From Malania oleifera (Eukaryota; Streptophyta; Magnoliopsida; Santalales; Ximeniaceae), in assembly GCF_029873635.1 (NCBI RefSeq), contig NC_080422.1:18780049-18844048 (forward strand): a DNA stretch of 64,000 nt. Reading direction: 5' to 3'. Positions 11,101 through 21,400 of this stretch are shown in pieces. The notes below the pieces were generated by a model. It had not been told where the DNA came from. It ran no database searches and saw only the letters and a program-made list of their open reading frames with translations. Made by a program: the position numbers and the translations under genes. Each line of letters starts with the position of its first letter. The stretch's first letter is position 1.

Positions 11101-14100
11101 CCAATTTACAATATTTATAATACAATCAGAAGATCTAAATATGGAAATAATCTCCTAAACAAATCTCTCTTAATAATATACAATATATACTTCCCTAAAT
11201 TACTCCAACATATTCAAAGATACTCAGGATTTCTACACCCGGTGAATTACCAGGGGTGCGTTAATGGGCAAGCGGCTTTTATCCTCGCGGGTTTGGTGTC
11301 GCACCATAGTATCCAAATTGACGCGATGGTGGCTGGAGTCCTCGAGTTTAAAAAAAAAAGGCTCCAAAATTTGCATCAAGCCCCTACCCTGCATGTGTGA
11401 CAGTGATCCTGATGGTGCATGGAGGTAAACAAACAATGAGAAAACCCATAGGGGAGGATAACAACATCCAACTTAGGACAGTTAAACGAATTAGAAGAGA
11501 AGGGTGAGCAACAAGAACAAGATGTCGGAGATAACTGGATATCATGTTAAGTCACTTATTAACTTAAAAGCTTAAGTTGTTAGATTATAGGCCAATGATG
11601 TACAACAAGCCTTACTATATAAAATATAATTGTAGAAATCCCTAGTATCTTGGAGGAATTTAGGAAGGTATTTATGTAGAGGATTGTATATTATTGAGAG
11701 AGATTCTTTTAGGAGATTGTTTCCATATTTAGAATTCCTGAGTGAATTATAAATATAGTGTATTGGCCTTGTACAAATTATTCAAGAAATATAGAAATTA
11801 TTCATTCTGATTTCATGGTATCAGAGCTAGGAGATTAAACCTAGCTATCAATGGCGGAAACCGCCGGCCAAAGTAGAGGTTCGATGACCTCTGAATCTCA
11901 TGAGGTCCTCAAGCAGAGTTCCCCAAGGTTCGAGTACTCCATGGATTCCTCTTTGTCACTAGCATCATCGCTGCATCTAGCCATCTTCGTCTTGATTGGT
12001 GCCTCCGCTAGAGCATCGCCAAGGCCCTCTTCGCCTTCTACTAGAAGTACATCGATGAGCAATCCAAAAAGGAGATCAATGACATCTTGGTCTGCTACGA
12101 CCGGACCCTCCTCGTTACCGATCCTCGGTGGTGTGAACCCAAGAAGTTCGGTGGTCGTAGTGCTCGCTCCAGGTTCCAGAAGTCCTACCGCTACAAGGCG
12201 CTGGAACCCGTCCTCCTACTTGGCCGCCACCACTTCAACGGCGTCGACATGCGCATCCGTGTCAAGGGCGAAGGCCACACCACCCGATCTACGCCATCCG
12301 CCTTCTACATTCACAAGCACAGCGTCGACCAGGTCCTCAACCGCCTCATTGACATCTGACGCAAGCTTCCTCCCGATAATGCTGACCGTCACTCTGCATT
12401 GTGTGGCCAAGAAGAAGAAGAGGAAGGACGAGAGCGATACGTTGACATCCACCTAGACTTTGACGTTTTTGGTTCTGACAGAGAAATTGGGATTGATGAG
12501 AAAATGTTGAGGCGATTGGCGGACCAGACCTCGTTTAGTTATTATAGAGCTTTGTCTTCCACAAATATTTCTTCGGGTTCTTTAGCCCAAATAGGTAATT
12601 TTTTGCAAGCCTTGAATATAACCTCTAGATCCAAAACTCCTTGGATTATTAAGTCTATTGCTTCTGACCACATGACTGATGCCTATCATCTTTTCTCATC
12701 ATATTCACCCTGTGCTGGAAATTTGAAAGTTAAAATTGCAAAAGAATCACTCTCGTCTGTCGCAGGCAAAGGGAATATCCGACTCTCTGACTCCATCACA
12801 CTAGTGTCCGTTCTTCATGTTCCTAATTTATATCTGCAACATCCATTAGCCAGTTAACTAAGAATTCCAAATGTTCTACTAAATTTCTTCTTTGTCATTA
12901 TGTTTTTCAGGACCTATCATCGGGGAAGACGATTGGTAGTGCTAAGGAGTGTGAGGGACTCTACTACTTTGAGGAAGCTAATGTGAGGGAACAATGTGAA
13001 ACTGCTATTTGTAATTCTGCATCTGTTTCTAGGGATACTGAAATTTTTTTATGCCATTTTAGGATGGGTTATCCAAATTTTCAATATTTATGACATTTAT
13101 TTTCTTCCATTTGTTCAAATAAAATGTCTTCTGAATTTCAGTGTGAGACTTGTGAACTTGCAAAACAACAACGTGATTCCTTTCCAAAGTCCACATACAA
13201 ACCATCCAGACCTTTTACTATGATTCACAGTGATTTATGAGGGCCCTTACGCTCTTTTAATCGTACACACATGAAATAGTTTGTTACTTTTATTGATGAT
13301 CATACTCGTATTTGTTGGGTCTACTTGTTGAAAGATAAAACTGAAGTCCGTTATATTTTTGTTAGTTTCCACTCCATGATTCAAACACAATTCCAAACTC
13401 ACATTCAAATTTTACGTACTGATAATGGTACAAAATATTTCAATAATATCTTGGGACATTATCTTCAAGAAAATGAAATTGTTCATCAACGTTCCTGTGT
13501 GGATACCTCTCAACAAAATGGGATTGCCGAACGCAAAAATAGGCATATTCTTGAAGTAACTCGAGCGTTGATGTTCACTACAAATATGAAAAAATATTTT
13601 TGAGGCGATGCCATTTTAATAGCTATGTATCTCATTAGTCGAATGCCTAGTTGGGTTCTTTCTTTTGCCACTCCTCTCCAGAAATTCGAAGAATGTTTTC
13701 CTAACTCTTGGCTCCACTCCAATCTCTCTCTAAAAATTTTTGGGTATACTGTATTTGTACATGTTAATGGTCATAATTGGGATTAAATGGAACCTCGTGC
13801 CATTAAGTGCGTTTTTATTGGTTACTCTCCTACTCAGAAAGGCTACAAATGTTATAATCCTGTCACAAAAAAATTGTTTGTTAGCCTTGATATCATGTTC
13901 TTTGAAACCACTCATTCAGAAAACCCTCTTTTCAGGGGGAGAAGTGGAGTGAAGATCAATTCTTTGATTTCTTTGTTATTGAATCTGTGTCATATACTGA
14001 GTCTCCCATTGCATCATTTCCTAAACTGTCATGTGCAAAAAATCACTTAAACTCAGGGGAAGATGCAGAAAAACAAGGAAATACTTGTTTACTCAAGAAA

Positions 14101-17100
14101 GCCAAAAAAAAAAAAAAAACAGTGAGAATCCCATACCTGAGGCACCAAGAGAGTTAGAACCGGTGATAGCTCTGAGCAACCATGAGTCCACGCCTAATCC
14201 CGATCAGGTAATAGATGGCCATAAGCTTCCGTCTGATAAGTTTGCACCTGATGACATCAATTTACCCATTGCAGTCAGCAAACAAACTAGGTCTTGTACT
14301 CTATATCCCTGGTCAAAATACATGTCTTATAAAACTCTGTCTACATAGTATCGTGCTTTTACCTCTAACCTTGATAGGATAAAAATTTCAAAGAATATCC
14401 AGGAAGTCCTGGAGATTCCTGAATGGAGGGAAGTAGTCATGGAGGAAATGTAGGCCTTGGAAAAAAATGGAACTTGGGACGTTATGAATTTTCCGAAAGG
14501 GAAGAAGCTAGTAGGCTGCAAATGGGTCTTCACAGTGAAATATAAAGCTAATGGGACAATTGAATAGTATAAAGCCTGACTTGTTGCAAAAGACTTTACA
14601 CAGATCTGTGGCATTGATTACACGAAGACATTTGCACCAGTGGCAAAATTGAATATAGTTCGGGTCCTCCTGTCCTTGGCAGCCAACTTAGATTGGCCAC
14701 TACAGCAACTCGACATTAAGAATGCATTTTTGAATGGCAAGTTAGAAGAAGAAGTCTGCATAATGATACCACTAGGTTTCAATAAGAAAGGTGAAGAAAA
14801 CAGAGTATGTAAACTGAAGAAATCCCTGTATGGCCTCAAGCAATCTCCCAGAGCTTGGTTTGATAGATTTGCAAAGGTGATAAAGAACCAAGGATATCGA
14901 CAAGGACAATCAGATCATACTATGTTCTTCCAACAGTCTAAAAGTGGAAAGAAAGCAATTCTGATTGTGTATGTTGATGATATAATCCTAACTGGAGATG
15001 ATACAGTGGAGATGGAAAGATTGAAGAAAGTCCTAGCTGCTGAGTTTGAAATTAAATACCTGGGACAAATGCGGTACTTCTTGAGAATGGAAATCGCTAG
15101 ATCAAAAAAGGGTATCAGTATCTCTCAGCGAAGTATATCCTTGATCTCCTAACAGAAACTGGCATGCTTGGATGCAAACCTAGTGGAACCCCAATTGAAG
15201 CAGTAAAGAGGGTTGAAGACTGCGGAATACCAGTTGAAAATGAGAGGTATCAGAGATTGGTTGGTAAACTAATATACCTATCACATACCATACCTGATAT
15301 TGCATTTGAGGTAAGTGCGGTAAGCCAACACATGCATTCACTGAAAAAGACTCATCTAGGTGCTGTGTACAAATTCCTTAGGTACCTCAAGGGATTTCTG
15401 GGCAAAGGACTCTTCTTCAAGAAATGTGAAAGCAAGAAAGTAGAAATTTTCACAGATGCAGATTGGGCAGGATCAGCAGAAGACAGAAGGTCTACCACCG
15501 GATATTGCACCTTTGTATGGGGAAATTTGGTGATTTGGAGGAGTAAAAAACAAAATGTAGTGGCTCGAAGTAGTGTTGAAGCCAAATTCAGGGCAGTTGC
15601 ACAAGGGATATGTGAAGGACTATGGTTACGGAAACTCTTGGAAGAATTATAGATCCCAGTGAAATTCTCTATCAAACTCTACTAGGACAACAAAGCAGCC
15701 ATCAGTATCTCTCTCAATCCAGTTCAACATGACAGGACTAAGCATGTAGAAGTGGATAGACACTTTATCAAAGAGAAGGTTGAAGAAAGAACCATCTGTA
15801 TGACTTATGTACCTACCAAGGAACAAACAGCAAACATCTTTACCAAAGGGTTGGCCAGATAGAGCTTTGATGATTTCATCTGCAAGTTGCATATGATCGA
15901 TATCTATGATCCAACTTAAAGGGAAGTGTAGAACTTCCAAGTATCTTGGAGGAATTTAGGAAGGTATTTATGTAGAGGATTGTATATTATTGAGAGAGAT
16001 TCTTTTAGGTGATTGTTTCCATATTTAGAATTCCCGAGTGTATTATAAATATTGTGTATTGGCCTTGTACAAATTATTCAAGAAATACACAAATTATTCA
16101 TTCTGATTTCAATAATAAAGTAGAAGAAGCTCACTTTGGTTTTCTTTTCCTTTTTGATGCAAAATGAAAGATTTCATTATAAAAGAAACAATGTACGTGA
16201 AGGAGAATAAAAATCCTCTTAAATAGAAACCCAAAAAAAAAAAGAGACAAAAATCAAACTAATAATTCCTGGCAAGTGACAATACTGCTGAAGATCTGAA
16301 GAACACATTCCTTTAAAACAAGAAACTGCAAAAGCCCAAAGAAAAGGCATATATTGCATAGTATTCTAGAGCAATGATGCCGCCATCTTCTTGCTTGTAA
16401 AGATAAGCTTGTTCCATTCCAAACAAATACCCCAAAAACCTGGCAAGTGGCAATACTGCTGAAGATCTGAAGAACACATTTCTTTAAAACAAGAAGCTGC
16501 AAAAGCCCATAGCAAAGACATATATTGCATACTATTCTAGAGCAATGATACACCAGCTTCTAGCTTGTAAATATAAGCTCGTTCCATTCCAACCAAATAC
16601 CCCCAAAACCAAAAAAACCCTACCAATCAAATTCCCCACAACAACACAAAAGCCATACGTCCCCACAAATCTGTGGCATCTTTACTTGTACCAAATTCTC
16701 CAAAGGAAATAGCCAAAAGATCTTCCTCCGACTCTAAACCAACCCAATTCTCACCAAATAATCTGAACAATGTATTTCATGCACTCCAATTTGTGCTTTG
16801 ACAGCTCTTCGTTCTTCTTCTAATAAAATCCTATATATTACCCATCAAAAATAAAATAAAATAGAATGAGAAAAGCTCTATTAGCCTTGGAAGCCTATCA
16901 AGTGGAGTATTATGGGGCTCAAACTTGAATATAGTTGAGCCCAACCAAGTTGTGGGACTAGTTCAGCTCTAGTGGCTGACAAGCTGGCTTGACTCTCACC
17001 CCATCAGAAACAAATTGAGATCTGAACCCACTTCTCTAGCGATCCTGTGGTGGATTAGGAGATGATGAACACACTTGGCATCTTCCTTACACATGTAGCA

Positions 17101-18369
17101 ACTGATCACCACTAAAGCAGCCTCTCTCAAGTAATTTTCCCTAAAGATGGCCTCCCAAATCACCGCCCAAGAAAAGATTGCATGTTTTTAGGGGGGCCCT
17201 GCTCAGCATAACTCCACTCCTCTTTTCCATGGGTAAGTATTCTGCTCCTTTTTCTTCAGTAATTGATAAAAGAATTTGACTGAGAAGGCTTTGTTTCTAT
17301 TTTTGCTCTGCAATTCATCTCATCTGCTTTTTAAGGGTTTAAAGAAGCATCATAAACTTTTGCGAAAAAAATCCTCCACCAGTTGAATTCTAAAATGCTC
17401 TGTGAAAAGCTTTACTCCAAACTGTCTGAATACCTGACAAAGTAAGCAAGGCAGCAAGCCAGGCATCTAGCCCTCTTTATCTAGTGTCTCCCAAAAAGCT
17501 CCAGATACACCTTTTTGAGAGGTACATTCCTACACCATACATCTAGCCTAAGCCTGATTCTATTCCATTTCGTTATCATAAAGTCCATAGAGTCATAACT
17601 TAAGATCTCTGATTTTCCAAATTCATTTACACCTCTCTTGTTGCAAGACCAATTACTCAAAATAGTTGCAATTCACATGAATAAAACTAGTACATAGGAC
17701 TTATATAGGCTTGCAACGCTTGGAGAATTGGAAAAGTAAATATAGAATCTGAAATAAACCAGAATACTACTTTCCTGAAAACTAGTATCTTATAATCATA
17801 AAGATGCTACCCAGTGAAAATAAACAAAAATATCATAGATTTAAAAATGAAAATTTATTTATTCACCTTTTTTTACCATGTTGTACTGTGCCAATCTTCT
17901 CGATTGGGGAAAAAAAATCACACAGCCTTGAGTTAAAACGGGCATACACTATACTAATTTAGGAAAGTAGAGCTCACATGAATCTTAGGCTCGTTTTTCT
18001 TACCTTCTGCAGCCTCCATCATGGTGACATGAGTATTCCTTGTGTAGTTGTTATATAACTGTATTTTTGAGATATAAGAAAGAGATGTACTTCAAGTTAC
18101 GTGCATTGGCTCAACACGTTAGAGATGATGACGTATGCACACTTGCGTTCCCCCAATTGGATGCTTGATGTTCTTTTGATGGAGATGAACAACAATGTTT
18201 GGAGACTTCGTTACCAATCACACATTGAGTAGCAATCTAATGAATATATTCACATGATCAAATAGCCTCAAGCTCCTCTTCAGTAACAGGTTGCTCCTAG
18301 TATCTAGAGTGCTGAACTCCAGTAATTCCAGCAAAGTTCATGTATCCACTGGTTCTGCATACAACCACT

Positions 18370-18416
<47 letters not shown>

Positions 18417-21400
18417 TTTTAAAAAAACCAACAATTCTAGTCCCAAATTTCTCATCTTTCTCAACCTCCTTGTCATCAATAATGTTGTTGCTGATATGGT
18501 TCACCCCTTTACGAGCTATTAATATTGTGGAAAAGCTTGTAGTATTATCGCCTTCTTTCAATCACTACCTGAATGACAGACATCATGTGGAAATCTTGAA
18601 ATTGTTTTATTGGTCAACCCATTCAGTTGAGACTCAAATCCTCTTCTCTTGCTTATTAGTTCTCAAGTTAAGTGCAATTCTCAGAATGGATTTGATTGTG
18701 ATCCTGCAGATTTATACAACAGTTGTACAGATCCTTTAAGAACGTCTCTGAATTAAATACCATATCTTGCTTTGATGGCAAATTTTGCTTTGTTACTCCT
18801 AAATGAATGTCCATCCTAGAAGTTGGGCCAATTGCAGACCGTATGAGAGCAAGCCAGCTAGAATGATGGTTGTCCATGACAGTGATAAGTGATGTTCCAG
18901 CTGGCCCATTTGTCTGCTCGTTTCCTGACCTGCTGTGCAATTAAATTTAAAAATGGATGATCAATTTGAATGCAAGATGTCAAGTCTCCGCATTACCTAA
19001 AAGCTTAAGCTTTTATGTAGCAGGCGAACAATTTTTACTTAGCCATTCAATGTTCCCCCTCTTGCGACTGCATCTGCATGTGAAGAGGCAAACAGATGAA
19101 CTTGAACAAGTGCACGAACACAAGTAGAACTGCACTATGATGGACATAAATGGGGGAAACCACATGTAACGAGACTTGAAACCAAGACCTCATGGAACAA
19201 TAGCTCTTACCATATTAATTTACCAATTTAACTTTAAAGCTTAAGCTGTTTCAATTTATACTAAGGTAGTGAACCCAATAAATTAATTAAGCTATAGACT
19301 CATTGTGGTCTGCCCCTTCCCTGGACCCCCATATGTGGGAGCGTCATGCGCTGGGCTGCCCTTTTTAATTGGGCATGAGACATGGATTTCCTGAATTAGC
19401 TGACAAAGTTCACTAAAATCCTCCATGCCATATGTTGTAACTCTAAAAAACTATTCATACATAGCCATAAAAGTTGTGACACTCCAGTTTCTTAATCGTT
19501 TGGGGCTTTTTTATATTAATTCAAAAATAATAATTATAATTCTTTGTGCTTTCTTTTAATTTGAATTTTAATAACTTGGAGCAGATTTTGACACTTGGTG
19601 AAGCTTAAATTTTTAACAAAATAGTGTAATAGTTCACTTTCTTTTAGCCATGATATTTATAAACTTTCTTTTTTCCAGCCTTGGGATGAAAGGATGCAGA
19701 ATGCCCAGAGACAAGGAACCCTTGTCTTACTAGAAAATCTTGATCCGTCCTCCACATCATCAGAAGTAGAGGTATGTATATAAAGGATGTGATAGATCGT
19801 AAAAGCATTAATTCTATTGTCCAGTTGAATATGCTTTGGGGTATTTGTTTATTTTTAATATTGATTCCATGAGTGCACTGTTCATACTAGTATGCTACTG
19901 TTTGATGAAAATTTTGGTTAAACTTGGGAAGTACCCAGATTTATAGTGAGAGTACCCTCTAGACCTTGTTCCAGAATATGTACTAATTAAGCTCTACTCT
20001 CTGCATTACTGCAGATGAGAGATAGAATTTCTTGTCGAAAATTCTAATCAATTTTCAATTTGTTCACAAATAACAATTTAGCTTAAGATGTCCAAATTAA
20101 AGTATAATTTGAACAAAGTTAACAACAGGGCATTATATACCTGTGATTCCTGAGTGCAGTAGGTCTTGTATCTTCTTGCAGACATTGAATGTCCTTGTGC
20201 CTTTATTCCTTCTTTTATTTTATTTTAAAAAAAAAAAAATTTTCATGGAAACACATGGAGTGGACTTCAATATTGTCAGTTGGGCTGTGTATCTTTGCAT
20301 TTGGTTTGTTTTTGACCTGTTTCCAAGTGGCTGAGCCTATCCTGAACTGAGAACAGAATGAAAACTATAAAAACCAAGTCTTGGTTGAATGGTTGGTTTG
20401 GCTATGTTTTGATTTTTAGTATTTTAATCTAATTTTCTAGATAAAATTTTTTAGTACTTTCTTTCCTGGCCCACTCACTGCTGGCCACCAAAAAATACTT
20501 TTTTGAAGTGATGTCAACCCAAAGAATTTGGCTAAAACAGACTGGGAAAAGGCCCATTGTGGCTATAGAACCCTGCCTAATTGTTATAGAATCTGCTTAT
20601 TGCACCAAAATATTTAGTTTAAAATAAATATTAATATTGATTATGATAAATCAAAAATTATGAGTTCTTGCCGAAGAGCCAAATAACAGGAAAAACAGAA
20701 AATATGCATGTATTTAATTACAAAAGTGCTGCCTCCTAATCCCTTCCGAGATTGGAAAGTGAGCAATCCTTAAAAAATTGTCTGAAAGGAGCATGTTATA
20801 TAGATTATTTGAACCATATATTATGCTGAATGGCTTGGTTCGGGATATGCAATTTATATCTTAATCTACTATGGGTAGATATTAGCTGCAAATTATGGAT
20901 AACCATGCAATTTGGTATAGTATCAAAATCCTTATTTGATCCTTCACTCTTTTTTTCCTTGTCAGGATATTGTTTCATGTGCTTTTAATGAGAAGGTTGT
21001 AGCAAGGGTGATAGAACGTACTACATTTTGTAGCCCACACTATGGTATGACATTTTACTATTGCTCTTCCTTCCATCATTCATCAAACTATTTTGTTGAC
21101 CAATTTATTTCTACAAATAGGCTATGACAACATTTAAATAGCTGGTCTGAGTTATTCTTTCCTTTGCTATCAGGACAAGCCTTTGCTATATTCAGATCAA
21201 AGGATAAAGCAGATTTGGCAATTTCAGAGTTAAAAAGGAGGTGCCTGATTCTAACGAGTGGAAGGTAAACTTATTTGCATTTCTAAAGGTCGTTTTCAAA
21301 TCATATTCCCTTGTGTTGGTCATTCTTGGCATTTAGTGCCTCTGCTATTTTATGTTCATGGTTTCTAAGCACATGAAATACTGGTGTCCAGTTTAATAAA

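Larger units (their letters stand above)
6590..11237 (-). mobile_element. Copia LTR retrotransposon 1 (minus strand), inserted in a SINE
   Basis: It is 4648 bp with two near-identical LTRs (184 and 183 bp), an initiator-Met-type primer site, a purine tract and protease-integrase-RT-RNase H order read right to left. The flanks are CCCAG (6585-6589) and CCCGG (11238-11242), a 5-bp target duplication with one change. It lies antisense to the ASI1-type gene. All frames are broken. Confidence 0.93.
11632..16111 (+). mobile_element. Copia LTR retrotransposon 2 (plus strand)
   Basis: It is 4480 bp with LTRs of 184 and 185 bp, an initiator-Met-type primer site, purine tract AAAGGGAAG before the 3' LTR, and a perfect 5-bp target duplication ATAAT (11627-11631 and 16112-16116). 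It is the same family as Copia 1 but opposite in orientation, in sense with the ASI1-type gene. Its gag position is replaced by ribosomal-protein sequence. Confidence 0.95.
5644..19678 (+). other. ASI1-type giant intron, 14,035 bp, transposon-filled
   Basis: It is bounded by GTGAGT and TTCCAG. About two thirds is identifiable mobile DNA: a SINE split by a Copia (6499-11359), a second Copia (11632-16111), and a LINE fragment with a 171-bp tandem duplication (16130-17600). The remaining stretches (5644-6486, 11360-11631, 17601-19678) show no gene. It separates the BAH-coding exons from the RRM-coding exons. Confidence 0.9.

Noticed and set aside
12003..12295. A functional ribosomal protein uS9 gene
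   Set aside because: Blocks are out of order, the native stop is missing, two in-frame stops lie in block A, and it sits within a retrotransposon.
18668..18940. Minus-strand frame of 90 codons in the giant intron
   Set aside because: No recognisable domain, no splice partners and no similarity to neighbours; probably chance.
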